NCBI RefSeq assembly: GCF_900176205.1
Contig: NZ_LT859959.1
Coordinates: 5,353,001-5,417,000 of the forward strand
Direction of reading: 5' to 3'
DNA from: Bradyrhizobium sp. ORS 285
GTDB taxonomy: Bacteria > Pseudomonadota > Alphaproteobacteria > Rhizobiales > Xanthobacteraceae
Length of the DNA: 64,000 nt
Positions 8,850-17,947 of the stretch are shown here, piece by piece. Below the pieces are notes generated by a model, which saw only the letters and a list, made by a program, of their open reading frames with translations, did no database searches and had not been told where the DNA came from. A program made the position numbers and the translations under genes. Numbering within the stretch: the stretch's first letter is position 1; the number at the start of each line of letters is the position of its first letter.

Positions 8850-9080
8850 ATGCCTCACGTCATCGTCAAACTCTATCCGGGCAGGACCGAGCAGCAGAAG
8901 CAGGCGCTGGCGAAAGCCCTCACCGAAGCGGTGACGCGCACGCTCGGCTCCAGCGAAGACTCGATCTCGGTGGGCATCGAGGACGTCGCCCCGAACGAAT
9001 GGACGGCCAAGGTGTACGGGCCCGACATCATCGACAAGGCCAGCACGATCTACAAGAAGCCCGGCTACGAACCGCAGTGA
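8850..9080 (+). CDS. Tautomerase family protein (4-oxalocrotonate tautomerase-like)
   Basis: A 76-residue protein. After removal of Met1 the catalytic N-terminal proline is Pro1 (MPHVIVKLYPGRT). The pattern PHVxVKLYPGRTEQQK followed by an amphipathic helix and SISVGIEDVAPNEW is typical of the 4-OT/DmpI family, small hexameric enzymes that isomerise unsaturated keto acids. The natural substrate is unknown, and no aromatic catabolism genes are adjacent. ATG 8850 follows GAAGGACAACGGCC. It lies between the transglycosylase and the SDR gene and may share a transcript with either. Confidence 0.9.
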   Translation: MPHVIVKLYPGRTEQQKQALAKALTEAVTRTLGSSEDSISVGIEDVAPNEWTAKVYGPDIIDKASTIYKKPGYEPQ

Positions 9081-9164
9081 GCCGATGGTGCCATGATCGC
9101 GCCGAGAGCGTTGTGATGGGCCGCCGCAGCGATCGCGCGGAGACACGTTCGGAGGATCACCCTC

Positions 9165-9932
9165 ATGGCCATCGTCTTCATCACCGGCAGCACCGACGGG
9201 CTCGGCCGCGCCGCTGCGCAATCGCTGCTCGATCAGGGGCATCGCGTGGTGCTGCACGCGCGGACGGCCGATCGCGCCGCTGCACTCGGCGAGTTCGGAT
9301 CGCGGGCGGCCGGGATCGCAGTCGGCAATCTCAGCAGCGCCGCGGAGACGCGTGATATCGCGGACCAGGTCAACGCGATCGGGCGAATGGACGCCATCAT
9401 CCACAATGCGGGCGTCTATTCACAGCCGGGTCGCGGCGACACGCCGGAAGGCCATGGCACGACGCTCGCGGTCAATACGCTCGCACCATATCTGCTGACG
9501 GCGCTGGTCAAGCGCCCTTCCCGGCTGGTGTATCTGAGCAGCGGGCTGCATCGCGGTGGAGAAGGCTCACTGGCGGATCTCGACTGGACGAAGCGGGACT
9601 GGGATTCGGCCAAGGCCTACGCCGAGACCAAGCTGCACGTCGTGGCGCTGGCCTTTGCACTGGCGCGGCGCTGGCCCGAGGTCCTGAGCAACGCCGTCGA
9701 CCCCGGCTGGGTCCGCACGCGCATGGGCGGAGCGGGTGCCCCTGTCGACATCGACACCGGCCAGCGGACCCAGGCTTGGCTCGCGGTCAGCGAGGATCCC
9801 AAGGCTCGGGTCAGCGGGCGATACTGGCATCACCTTCAGCAACAGAAGCCGGCGCGCGAAGCGACCGATCCGGCGTTCCAGGATGCGCTCATGGCCAAGC
9901 TGGGCGAACTGACCGGCGTTGCCCTGCCCTGA
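9165..9932 (+). CDS. Short-chain dehydrogenase/reductase (SDR)
   Basis: A 255-residue NAD(P)-dependent oxidoreductase. It has the cofactor loop TGSTDGLG (residues 7-14), NAG at 81-83, a catalytic Ser near 125, and the Tyr152-x3-Lys156 pair (YAETK). The C-terminal half (LAVSEDPKARVSGRYWHHLQ) resembles SDRs of the WW-domain oxidoreductase/retinol dehydrogenase-like group. The substrate cannot be inferred. The start at 9165 is supported by GGAGG 9 bases upstream. It converges with the VOC gene, 34 bases away. Confidence 0.92.
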   Translation: MAIVFITGSTDGLGRAAAQSLLDQGHRVVLHARTADRAAALGEFGSRAAGIAVGNLSSAAETRDIADQVNAIGRMDAIIHNAGVYSQPGRGDTPEGHGTTLAVNTLAPYLLTALVKRPSRLVYLSSGLHRGGEGSLADLDWTKRDWDSAKAYAETKLHVVALAFALARRWPEVLSNAVDPGWVRTRMGGAGAPVDIDTGQRTQAWLAVSEDPKARVSGRYWHHLQQQKPAREATDPAFQDALMAKLGELTGVALP

Positions 9933-9966
9933 CGGGCCCGGACGTCACCGAAGAATTACAGGCGAG

Positions 9967-10344
9967 TTAGGCCGATCCAGTGCGTAGACGGGTCGGCCGG
10001 CCGACGCGGACTAACGTCTCATCGGGATCTGAGACGGCGAACTCGTACATTCCCCACGGCATGTCTTGGGCGATTTGCTGAAACTCACGCGCCAAGGCAT
10101 CGACATCCTCTACGTAGAGATAAAGCCCGAAAGGGTTTCTGCCTGGTACGAGCCATCCCTCGACGACGTCGGTCAGATGCAGATGACCACCATGGCCGTT
10201 CGACAACGTGCGATAGGTGTCCGGCTCGCCGGCGGCGGGCTTCTCACTGTCCGGACGCGTAAAGCCTAGCCGGTTGTAGAACCGCTCCGAGGCGTCGAGG
10301 TCATTGCACGGCAGGATGGCGACCAAGGATCCGGAAGGTGTCAT
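9967..10344 (-). CDS. VOC family (glyoxalase/bleomycin-resistance fold) protein
   Basis: A 125-residue protein with the paired beta-alpha-beta-beta-beta modules of the vicinal oxygen chelate fold (ILPCNDLDASERFYNRLGF in the first module, LYLYVEDVDALAREFQQ in the second). The second module ends with the PDE motif (SDPDETLVRVG), placing a metal-ligand-like Glu near residue 111. Single-domain members include bleomycin-binding proteins and small dioxygenase-like enzymes, and I cannot tell which this is. It lies downstream of the TAXI protein gene on the same strand, 133 bases apart. Confidence 0.88.
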   Translation of the reverse strand: MTPSGSLVAILPCNDLDASERFYNRLGFTRPDSEKPAAGEPDTYRTLSNGHGGHLHLTDVVEGWLVPGRNPFGLYLYVEDVDALAREFQQIAQDMPWGMYEFAVSDPDETLVRVGRPTRLRTGSA

Positions 10345-10477
10345 TCGCGCACTCCGACGTCAGGCACACTTGGTCGATTCTTCAAACCCGTCATCTATTA
10401 CCGTGGAATTGCGTCAAGCAGCTGATCACTCCGGACCACAGCCTGTCCTCTGGTCAAAGACTCTCGGCCCAGCGCCC

Positions 10478-11881
10478 CTATCGCCGCGAAGCGAGGGTTG
10501 GACCCGAGGCCCATGTCTGATCGGCGGAGCCGCTCTGCAAGGCCGCGCGCCGTTCGGCAACGGCATGATTGAACAGTTCGAGGACCAGACCGAATGCGAC
10601 CAGGTCATCCTGTTCGATGCCTCCATCGTCATAGTCCTTGAGGGTCTCCCCGATGATCGCGTCGACCTCCCGTTGCCGCGTCAGCAGATCGCTTTCCGAC
10701 TCCGCATTGCGCACCTCCGACACCGCCGCAAGGATGCGGTTGCGACAGCTGTTGTCGTCGTCCAGGTCATCCCGGTTCAGATAGCGGCGCAGCCACTCGG
10801 CGGCCGACCCGAGGCCGGACAGAACAAGCAAGGCGAACCAGAAGTAGTCGCTGTACTTGTCCAGGAAGGTTCGCTCCGTGCCGTTGATCACCGCTGCGGC
10901 GCCCCGATGAATGGAGGGTTCGGTCTCCTTCTCGGTGTCGGGCTTGGCGATGTGCGCGGCGCCGGCGAGGCCTTGCGTGATCGTGTCGCGGACCGCGAAG
11001 AGCTGCCGGAAGAAGGCCGCAGCCTTGGCTTCCGACAATTCCTTCTTCGCCAGGATCAGGTGATTGACGCTGATCGTGTCGACCTTGTCCTCCGGCCAGG
11101 CTGGCTTCGCGCTGAAGACGCTGGCCGGGATTTCCTCGGCGTCATAGCGCGGGTGTTTCAGGGCAATGGCTTCGGAGGCATCGATGGGAAGGAACTTGGG
11201 AGCGCCGCGCGCCCTCGACGTCGCGGCAATGGCGTCGATCGTGATCTTGCTGTCGAGCGGACCGACCGCGAGATAGGCATCGAGGGTGGGGTCTTGCGCC
11301 AGCTTGTCGATCTCGTCCGTCCCGAATTGGACGGTCGCAACCTTGTCGGGCGGCACGCCGGAGCCCTCCAGAATGGCCTGGAGGACCGCGACGTTTGCTC
11401 CGGTCCTGCCGATGATGCCGACCTTGTGACCTGCGAGCTCGGCAATCTCCGTGATCTTGCCGCCGGCCTTCTTCTTGGGCTCATTGCCGCGTCGCCCGGA
11501 CGGCGACCACAGGACGACATAGTTCTTCCGCAAGACGGCCAGCGTTTGCGCGTCCGGCGGCATGCTGAGGTCGCCGCGGCCGATGGCGAGGTCGGTCTTG
11601 TCGGCTGCGAGCAGGGACAAGGATTCAGCCGCTCCCGCGGTCGTGATCGGAGAGAGCCTGACCGTCCTGCTTTCCTCAGCGAAGGCGTCGGCCATCGCCT
11701 GGACGACCTTGTGGTCGTCGCTCCCCGCCGGGCCCACGGCGATCCGCAAAGTCTCGGGCTGCAAGACGTAGAAAAGAGCGGCTGCAGCGGCTCCAAAGGC
11801 CAGGAATCCCAAAGCCAGCACGATCAGCAACCTTCGTTGCCGACGATCGTGAGCACTCTTGACCGGATCGGACGGTGACAT
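10478..11881 (-). CDS. TAXI-family solute-binding protein anchored by N- and C-terminal membrane segments
   Basis: A 467-residue protein. It starts with a basic segment and a membrane helix (LLIVLALGFLAFGAAAAALF, about 21-40). The periplasmic domain of ~280 residues begins ETLRIAVGPAGSDDHK and resembles TRAP-associated extracytoplasmic (TAXI) binding proteins. A second membrane helix (YFWFALLVLSGLGSAA, near 350) leads to a ~100-residue cytoplasmic helical tail. No TRAP permease gene is adjacent, and the anchors argue for a sensor or tethered receptor rather than a free binding protein. ATG 11881 is chosen because AGAGGGG lies 6 bases upstream; an earlier in-frame GTG at 11902 is less likely. 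Confidence 0.85.
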   Translation of the reverse strand: MSPSDPVKSAHDRRQRRLLIVLALGFLAFGAAAAALFYVLQPETLRIAVGPAGSDDHKVVQAMADAFAEESRTVRLSPITTAGAAESLSLLAADKTDLAIGRGDLSMPPDAQTLAVLRKNYVVLWSPSGRRGNEPKKKAGGKITEIAELAGHKVGIIGRTGANVAVLQAILEGSGVPPDKVATVQFGTDEIDKLAQDPTLDAYLAVGPLDSKITIDAIAATSRARGAPKFLPIDASEAIALKHPRYDAEEIPASVFSAKPAWPEDKVDTISVNHLILAKKELSEAKAAAFFRQLFAVRDTITQGLAGAAHIAKPDTEKETEPSIHRGAAAVINGTERTFLDKYSDYFWFALLVLSGLGSAAEWLRRYLNRDDLDDDNSCRNRILAAVSEVRNAESESDLLTRQREVDAIIGETLKDYDDGGIEQDDLVAFGLVLELFNHAVAERRAALQSGSADQTWASGPTLASRR

Positions 11882-12150
11882 CAGCGGCCCCTCTGAGCGC
11901 AAACGCGTGTTCGCGACAACCGCGCTGGAACTTGGGCGAACCGGTGTCAGTCCGGAATGTTCCGCGAGGTCTTCAGATAGGTCGGGTGGCCGACTTTGCG
12001 AGGGGGCGGGAGCCGGCTGATCTCCTTTTGAGGAACACCGCCATACGGGCCCGCAAAACAGCAGAAAGATGCAGTTGCATTATCTTGGACGCCGCCCCAT
12101 GTCGGGAACACGCATCCTTTGCGCCGTCTCCTCCCTTTAGCGAGAGCATC

Positions 12151-12654
12151 ATGTCCTTTTACGATTCGACCGTGCCGGCCTACCTTCCGATCCTCGGCAG
12201 CCTGTCCGGGCTGCTCAGCAAGGCCGAAGCCCATTGCGAGGCCAAAAAGATCGCGCCGGAGGTGCTGCTCGGCGCGCGGCTGTATCCGGACATGCTGCCG
12301 CTGTCCAAACAGATCCAGCTCGCCTGCGACTTCGCCGCCAAGGGCTGCGCGAGGATCACCCACAGCGAGGTCCCGACCACGCCCGACACTGAGACCAGCT
12401 TCGCCGAACTGCGGCAGCGGCTGGCCAAGACGGTCGACTACCTGAAAACATTCAAGCCCGCGCAATTCGAGGGCGCCGATCACCGTGACGTGACCTTCCC
12501 CGCCGCGGGCGGTGTCAGCATGACGCTGAAGGGCCAGGACTTCGTCAACCGGGTCTCGTTTCCCAACTTCTATTTTCATGCCGCGATCGCGCACGGAATC
12601 TTGCGCCACAACGGCGTCGAGATCGGCAAGCGGGACTTCCTCGGCGTCGCCTGA
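12151..12654 (+). CDS. DUF1993 family protein
   Basis: A 167-residue cytoplasmic protein beginning MSFYDSTVPAYLPILGSLSG, characteristic of the DUF1993 family (an all-helical fold related to DinB/YfiT-like bundles). Conserved segments include the region around KLxxDMLPLxxQIQLACDF and the C-terminal NFYFHxxxAHGILRHNGV with two histidines that could bind metal. The biochemical function of the family is unknown to me. It appears monocistronic. About 270 unannotated bases lie between it and the divergent TAXI gene. Confidence 0.9.
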   Translation: MSFYDSTVPAYLPILGSLSGLLSKAEAHCEAKKIAPEVLLGARLYPDMLPLSKQIQLACDFAAKGCARITHSEVPTTPDTETSFAELRQRLAKTVDYLKTFKPAQFEGADHRDVTFPAAGGVSMTLKGQDFVNRVSFPNFYFHAAIAHGILRHNGVEIGKRDFLGVA

Positions 12655-12814
12655 GGCACCGTTCTACTTTTGATCGCAGGCGTCGCAAGCGAGCAAATGC
12701 TCGGCCGGCAAGGTCGCGCAGCTCGTCTGCATCTGACGAGTAGCTGACAGACTTGCGGCGCCTGCCGCAATGCACAATTGACCACCACCCCTCCTCTCTC
12801 CTGGGAAGAAACCG

Positions 12815-13912
12815 ATGAGCACATCCAAACTGTTCGAGCAGACCAAGCTGGGCCCCATCACCCTGGCCAATCGCGTCGTGATGGCGCCGCTGACGCGCAA
12901 TCGCGCCGTTGCGGGCCTCGCCGCGGGGCCGCTGACGGCGGAATATTATGCCCAGCGCGCCAGCGCCGGCCTCCTGATCTCCGAGGCCAGCCAGGTGTCG
13001 CAGCAGGGCCAGGGCTATCAGGACACGCCCGGCATCTATTCCAAGGAGCAGATCGCCGGCTGGCGCAAGGTGACCGACGCGGTGCATGCCAAGGGCGGTC
13101 GCATCTTCATCCAGCTCTGGCATGTCGGCCGCATCTCGCATGTCTCGCTGCAGCCTAACGGCGGCGCACCGGTCGCGCCCTCGGCGATTGCCGCCAAGAC
13201 CAAGACTTTCGTCGGCGGCACCTTCGCCGATGTCTCGACGCCGCGCGCGCTCGAGCTCGCCGAAATTCCCGGAATCATCGACGCCTTCAGGCAGGCGGCG
13301 CTGAACGCCATCGAGGCCGGCTTCGACGGTGTCGAGATCCACGGCGCCAACGGCTATCTGCTCGACCAGTTCGCCAAGGACGGCGCCAACAAGCGCACGG
13401 ACTCCTATGGCGGCTCGATCGAGAACCGGGCCCGGCTGATGCTCGAGGTTGCCAAGGCCGTCTCCGGCGCCATCGGGGCCGACAAGACCGGCATCCGGCT
13501 GTCGCCGGTGACGCCGGCCAACGACATCAGCGACTCCAACCCACAGGCCCTGTTCGACTACATTGTCGATCAGCTCGCCGCGCTGAACCTCGTCTACATC
13601 CACGTCATCGAGGGCGCCACCGGCGGCCCGCGCGACGTCGCGCCGTTCGACTATGCGTCGCTGCGCAAGCGCTTCAAGGGCACCTACATCGCCAACAACG
13701 GTTACGACCTCGCGCTCGCCAACAAGCAGCTCGATGCCGGCGCCGCCGACCTGATCGCCTTCGGCCGCCCCTTCATCGCCAACCCCGACCTGGTGGAGCG
13801 CCTCAAGGCCAACGCGCCCCTCAACGAGCTCGACCGCGCCACGTTGTATGGCGGCGGCGAGAAGGGCTATACGGATTATCCGACGTTGAAGGCTGCGCAG
13901 GCGGCAGAGTAG
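12815..13912 (+). CDS. Old Yellow Enzyme family alkene reductase (NemA-like)
   Basis: A 365-residue FMN-dependent NAD(P)H oxidoreductase with a TIM-barrel fold. It begins with LFEQTKLGPITLANRVVMAP, carries the substrate-anion-binding pair His176/Asn179 in HGANGYLLDQF and the proton donor Tyr181, and has the phosphate-binding region FGRPFIANPDLVERL near the C-terminus. The family reduces activated C=C bonds, nitrate esters and nitroaromatics; the physiological substrate is usually uncertain. The start at 12815 follows GGGAAGAAACCG. A palindromic repeat begins 10 bases after the stop and may help terminate transcription. Confidence 0.94.
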   Translation: MSTSKLFEQTKLGPITLANRVVMAPLTRNRAVAGLAAGPLTAEYYAQRASAGLLISEASQVSQQGQGYQDTPGIYSKEQIAGWRKVTDAVHAKGGRIFIQLWHVGRISHVSLQPNGGAPVAPSAIAAKTKTFVGGTFADVSTPRALELAEIPGIIDAFRQAALNAIEAGFDGVEIHGANGYLLDQFAKDGANKRTDSYGGSIENRARLMLEVAKAVSGAIGADKTGIRLSPVTPANDISDSNPQALFDYIVDQLAALNLVYIHVIEGATGGPRDVAPFDYASLRKRFKGTYIANNGYDLALANKQLDAGAADLIAFGRPFIANPDLVERLKANAPLNELDRATLYGGGEKGYTDYPTLKAAQAAE

Positions 13913-13922
13913 TGATGATCGC

Positions 13923-14056
13923 GTAGGGTGGGCAAAGCGCCGCCGTCAGGCGGCGCGTGCCCACCGTGCATCCGCGTGAGTGGAGAGAATGGTGGGCACG
14001 GCGCAAGCGAGACCGCGTTCGACGCAAGATCTCGTCCGCGCCTTTGCCCACCCTAC
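13923..14056. repeat. Palindromic intergenic element, GTAGGGTGGGCAAAG family, full copy
   Basis: A 134-bp element bounded by perfect 15-base inverted repeats: GTAGGGTGGGCAAAG at 13923-13937 and its complement at 14042-14056. Inner GTGCCCACC and GGTGGGCAC make each half a hairpin as well. Another full copy is at 62645-62783 and a half copy at 60973-61042. No coding capacity; probably a REP- or MITE-like element. Confidence 0.85.
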
Positions 14057-14081
14057 CGCCCTTACGACCCGCCGCTCTCAC

Positions 14082-14480
14082 CTACGTCATGCTGCCCGGC
14101 AGGAAGCAGCGCACGTCGATGCGCAGCCCCGTGTTGAGCTCGCGATAATATACTGGCCACACCATTGTCCGTCCGACGCGGTTGGGCTCGGTCACGACGG
14201 CCTCGTCAGGGACGGCCCACCACTGGCCCTCGATGCGAACGCGATAGCGGCCGTCCTTCATGTCCCAGTCCATGTCCGACAGCGCCGTGCCGTCGGCATC
14301 CGAGCAGCACGGCCCCTTGCCCGAGCGCAGCGTCTCGAACCAGCTCTTGAGCGGAGAATTCGCATAGCGGCCATCGAGATCGCGCGCCATCGCGGATAGG
14401 ACCAACGAACAACACGCCAGACCGATCGCGAGAGCCGCTGCGGAAATCACCGATAAGGACGTCGACGACTGGCCATTCAT
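14082..14480 (-). CDS. Secreted hypothetical protein
   Basis: A 132-residue protein with an N-terminal hydrophobic signal or anchor (VISAAALAIGLACCSLVLSAMA, cleavage likely after AMA). The mature ~100 residues contain a CC pair (GKGPCCSDADG) and a later Cys (RIDVRCFLPG), plus two Trp-rich stretches. This resembles small periplasmic proteins widespread in Bradyrhizobium with no assigned function. ATG 14480 is preferred because GAGG lies ~7 bases upstream; an in-frame GTG at 14489 is possible. It lies 25 bases from a palindromic element that probably provides transcript termination. Confidence 0.75.
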   Translation of the reverse strand: MNGQSSTSLSVISAAALAIGLACCSLVLSAMARDLDGRYANSPLKSWFETLRSGKGPCCSDADGTALSDMDWDMKDGRYRVRIEGQWWAVPDEAVVTEPNRVGRTMVWPVYYRELNTGLRIDVRCFLPGSMT

Positions 14481-14689
14481 ATCCGTCACCTCAGTGCTCG
14501 ATGCGAGAGATGCGCAATAGCTCGTCGAGCTCTGTGGCAGAACTTCGTAGTTGCGGACGGCAAATGAAGCTGGTCCGCAAATTCCTGGTGTGGCCAGCGA
14601 TCTCGTTCACGACGGCTGCGGGATCATTGCCCGAGGCCCAACTAACAGACGACATCTCCAATAGGCTGAGCACGCCGGGCGCGCCTTGG

Positions 14690-15180
14690 TCGCACTATAG
14701 GCCATCAGCATCGATGCCAGCGGATCGGTCTCGGACGCGAAGGCCGCGGCGACGCAGGAATTTGGCGAGGCCGCGGCCGCTGTGAGCCGGTTGTCGATCT
14801 GGTTCTGGAACAGCGAGGCCGTGCTGAGCGGCACCTGCACCTGTGCGCCATTCACCAGCGGACGCAGCTGATCACCGGCGTTGCGCACCTCGCGCTCCGT
14901 GCCCAGGCTCTGCACCGCGCCGCCCAGAGCCTGCACCTGCGCGTTGCCGCCGGTGGAGGCGAACAGGCCGTCGATCGCAGCGAGGCTGCTCGGAGAAATG
15001 CCGGCGATGGACGCGGGGGATCTCACGGACGCATTCAGCAGCAGCGCGCTCCAGTGCTCGTGTCGGCGGCAAAGCCGACCAGCGCGCTGGAGAAATCGAC
15101 GTCGAGCGGCGTCGCCGACACCGCGGTCGCGACCCGGTAGACGTCGCCGCTGCGCACGATGGCAGGATCGGGTAAGGCGA
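14690..15180 (-). pseudogene. Decayed autotransporter fragment
   Basis: Translating the minus strand gives a continuous autotransporter-like stretch only if a frame change is allowed near 15050. The first part (IVRSGDVYRVATAVSATPLD, ending in a stop) leads into a second frame containing NASVRSPASIAGISPSSLAA and then QLRPLVNGAQVQVP and LFQNQIDNRL. The last segments look like the linker that precedes autotransporter barrels. No start codon with a signal peptide and no beta-barrel follow; the frame runs out around 14690. I read this as a remnant of a larger gene. The flanks (14481-14690 and 15181-15360) hold nothing I can identify. Confidence 0.5.
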
Positions 15181-15362
15181 AATTTTCTCAAACTGATAGG
15201 GACAAATTCCAACTAACAAGACGACATGATTTAACTGAACCTAATAATTATCTTCGCTCGACAACCGCTTCACACAGCGAGCCGACATGCAAGCCGCCCG
15301 ATCTGGCCAGACCGGTCGCAGGGTTATCGAAACCGGCTATTGCTTCACCTCATCGACAAGCG

Positions 15363-15392
15363 AAAAGGCCGGGATCTCTCCCGGCCTTCTTG
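15363..15392 (-). terminator. Rho-independent terminator of the TonB-dependent receptor gene
   Basis: On the minus strand, AAGGCCGGG and CCCGGCCTT flank a 6-base loop and are followed by TTC. It lies about 70 bases after the receptor stop codon. A nearly identical hairpin terminates the glp operon at 23911-23942. Confidence 0.8.
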
Positions 15393-15460
15393 CCACGGTG
15401 GGGGGGGGCTTCCGTGGCGCGGCGCAGCTGCGCCTGTGGAATCTTGCCGTTCGTAACGCC

Positions 15461-17881
15461 TCAGAACTTGGCGCGGATACCGGCATACGCGGCGAGCGGC
15501 ATGCCCGGCACCATGCTGCGCGGATCGTTCATCGCAAACGCATTCCCGCCGCCGGCGGTGTTGAAGCCGGCCGGGTCGAACACGGTGCCTGCCGAGTAGT
15601 AGCGCTGGTTGAACAGGTTCTGGATCAGCCCGAACACCTCGACATTCTTGGTCACCTGATAAGACGTGTTGACGTTGACGACCCAATAGGACGGGACCTT
15701 CGGATAGACGTTGGTCTCGTCGTGCAGCAGATACTGGCTTCCAACGTAGTTGACGCTGGCGCCGACCTTCCAGTCGTCGGTCACGGCATATTCAGCACCC
15801 AGCTTCAGGCGGTGCGACGGAATGCCGGGAATGTGGTTGCCGGAGACGACGCCGACGGGAACTTTCCGGAACGGATCGTTGACGTCGAAAGAGCTGCGGA
15901 ATGTGGCATCGATGAAGGTGTAGTTGGCGTAGGCGGTCCAACGATTCCACGTCAGGTCGACCTTGGCCTCGACACCCTGGCGCAACGTGTTGCCGGCGTT
16001 CTTGAAGTAGCCGCGCACCGGGTTGAGCGGGTCGACGACCTGGAGGATGTCGTCGGAATTCTCGGTGCGGAAAAGGCTGAGGCCCCAGCGCAGCTTCCAG
16101 CCGTCATCGACGGCGACCGACTTGATCGGCGCCTTGCGGTAGGCCGGCAGATCTGCCGCATAGGCGGAGCGGCCGCCGGAGATCTCGCCACGCAGGCCGC
16201 CTTCGACGGTGCGCGAGACGACCTGCTTCAGCGGCGGATCGGCGATCAGGAAGTTGTCGATCAGGCAGGGATTGGCCGGATCGGAGCAGCCGAGCTCGAG
16301 CGGCGTCGGCGCGCGGTTGGCCTCGGAGTAGCCGGCATAGGCGGTCATATCAGGCGTGATCTTGTAGGTCAGGCCGACCACCGGGTTGAAGCGCTGGAAA
16401 TTGTTGTTGCTGTTGAGCAGCGGCGCGAAGCCGGTCTGGTCGCGCAGATTGATCTGCGCCCAGTTGAAACGGCCTCCGGCGGTCAGCGCCAGCTGCGAGG
16501 TGATGTCGAAGGTGTTGGTCGCGTAGACGCCGAGATAGGTGTTCTTGGCATTCAGGTTGACCGGCGCGAGCCCCGCATTGGGCTGGTCGATATAGACGCC
16601 GAGGCCGGTGACGAACAGATTGTTATCGATGGTGCCGAGCTCGGAGGTCGCCTGGAAGTTGGTGTTGCCGTGATCGACGCTGGCGCCGACGACGAAATGG
16701 TTGTCATGGCCGAACAGCTGCGTGGTCGAGGTCGCCTGCAACGAACCGCCATAGCTGTCGGTCTTGACGGTGTTGCGGTCGATCTGGCCAAGCGCCGTGT
16801 CAGCGGCGAGCGTGTTGGCGACCGGGCCATTGCGGTTGATGTCCCACGGCGTGCCGGCGGCATCCTCGAGGACGAACACGCCGCCGCCATCCTGCACTTC
16901 GGTGCCGTTGCCGTCGATGCGCGACGACTTGTAGTTGCGGTAATAGCCGTTGGCCTGGATCGACAGCGTGTCCGTCGGCGCCCACTTCAGGCTGGCCTGC
17001 ACCATCTGCATCTGCAGCCGCAACGATTGCGGCCAGGTATAGACGCTGGACCAGCGCCGGTTCAGAATATCGATCGGCGTCGCCGCCACCGAGCCGAGCT
17101 TGTTGTCGGCGCCGGTGAAGGACAGATGGAACTCGGTGTTGTCGCCGCGCGCGCCGAAATCGGCATACATGCGCCGGATCTGCGAGGCCGACGAGTAGTC
17201 GCGCCAGCCGCGGTCATAGGCGCCCTCCGCCGCGATATAGGCCGAGTAGGTGCCGTTATTCCAACCGTATTGCGCGCCCGACTGGATGCGGCCGAACGAG
17301 CCGCCGAACAGCTGCGCTTCTCCGCCCTGGTACGTGAAGCCGTTCTTCATCTCGATCGACATCGCGCCACCGGTGGCGTTGAGGCCGAACAGCGGATTGT
17401 TTGGCATCAAGGTCATGCGCGCGATCGCCATCTCCGGGATCAGGTCCCAATTGACGACGTCGCCGAAGGCTTCGTTGATGCGGGTGCCGTTCTGGTACAC
17501 GGCGATGCCCTGCGGGGTGCCGAGCACCGGCGAAGCCGTCTGGCCCCGGTAGTTCAGGTCGCGCTGGAACGTGTTGCCGGTCTGATCGCTCAGGGAGACG
17601 CCGGGCACCGACTGCAGGATGCTGTCGAGCAGCGACGGAGAACGGGTGTGATCGAGTTCGCGCGCGCCAATGGTCTCGACGTTGGACGGGATCTTGTCCT
17701 TGGCCATTTCGCTGCCCTGCACGGGCGAAACGTTGACGACGTCGAACGTCGGTAGCGCATCCTGCGCAGATGCAGCTGCAGGCAGCAACGCGCACGTCGC
17801 GAGAAGCGCGCTTTTCAGCGCCGAGAGTCTGGTCAAGAACGTCCCCCAGTTTCTTGCCGACCGGTTCCGGCTCAAGCTCAC
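15461..17881 (-). CDS. TonB-dependent outer-membrane receptor
   Basis: An 806-residue outer-membrane transporter. The signal peptide ends in AAASAQD near residue 41. A TonB-box-like stretch (FDVVNVSP, residues 47-54) precedes the plug domain (about 60-170), and a 22-strand barrel follows, ending in a terminal Phe (YAGIRAKF). The C-terminal motif VFGLIQNLFNQRYYSAG is typical of the family. The substrate is unknown; siderophores, cobalamin or other complexes are possible. GTG 17881 is used, but TTG 17836, with GGGGGA just upstream, is a real alternative. The gene is divergent from a response regulator across a region carrying a perfect inverted repeat. ExbB/ExbD/TonB are encoded 4-6 kb away. 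Confidence 0.93.
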   Translation of the reverse strand: MSLSRNRSARNWGTFLTRLSALKSALLATCALLPAAASAQDALPTFDVVNVSPVQGSEMAKDKIPSNVETIGARELDHTRSPSLLDSILQSVPGVSLSDQTGNTFQRDLNYRGQTASPVLGTPQGIAVYQNGTRINEAFGDVVNWDLIPEMAIARMTLMPNNPLFGLNATGGAMSIEMKNGFTYQGGEAQLFGGSFGRIQSGAQYGWNNGTYSAYIAAEGAYDRGWRDYSSASQIRRMYADFGARGDNTEFHLSFTGADNKLGSVAATPIDILNRRWSSVYTWPQSLRLQMQMVQASLKWAPTDTLSIQANGYYRNYKSSRIDGNGTEVQDGGGVFVLEDAAGTPWDINRNGPVANTLAADTALGQIDRNTVKTDSYGGSLQATSTTQLFGHDNHFVVGASVDHGNTNFQATSELGTIDNNLFVTGLGVYIDQPNAGLAPVNLNAKNTYLGVYATNTFDITSQLALTAGGRFNWAQINLRDQTGFAPLLNSNNNFQRFNPVVGLTYKITPDMTAYAGYSEANRAPTPLELGCSDPANPCLIDNFLIADPPLKQVVSRTVEGGLRGEISGGRSAYAADLPAYRKAPIKSVAVDDGWKLRWGLSLFRTENSDDILQVVDPLNPVRGYFKNAGNTLRQGVEAKVDLTWNRWTAYANYTFIDATFRSSFDVNDPFRKVPVGVVSGNHIPGIPSHRLKLGAEYAVTDDWKVGASVNYVGSQYLLHDETNVYPKVPSYWVVNVNTSYQVTKNVEVFGLIQNLFNQRYYSAGTVFDPAGFNTAGGGNAFAMNDPRSMVPGMPLAAYAGIRAKF

Positions 17882-17921
17882 GCCCTGAGCCCCACCCGCA
17901 CCGAAACTGGCCGATTTACCC

Positions 17922-17947
17922 GTTTACGAACGTTAATATTCGTAAAC
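17922..17947. promoter_or_regulatory. Perfect inverted repeat between receptor and response regulator genes
   Basis: GTTTACGAA (17922-17930) and TTCGTAAAC (17939-17947) form 9-base perfect arms with an 8-base AT-rich spacer. It lies 41 bases upstream of the receptor start on one side and 230 bases upstream of the regulator on the other, as expected for an operator of the receptor gene. Confidence 0.55.

Noticed and set aside
15287..17755. Very long open frame (over 800 codons) on the plus strand opposite the TonB-dependent receptor
   Set aside because: It is Arg/Val/Asp-rich, has no domain pattern, and is the usual complement-frame shadow of a GC-rich gene. The minus strand encodes a complete receptor with signal peptide and terminal Phe.
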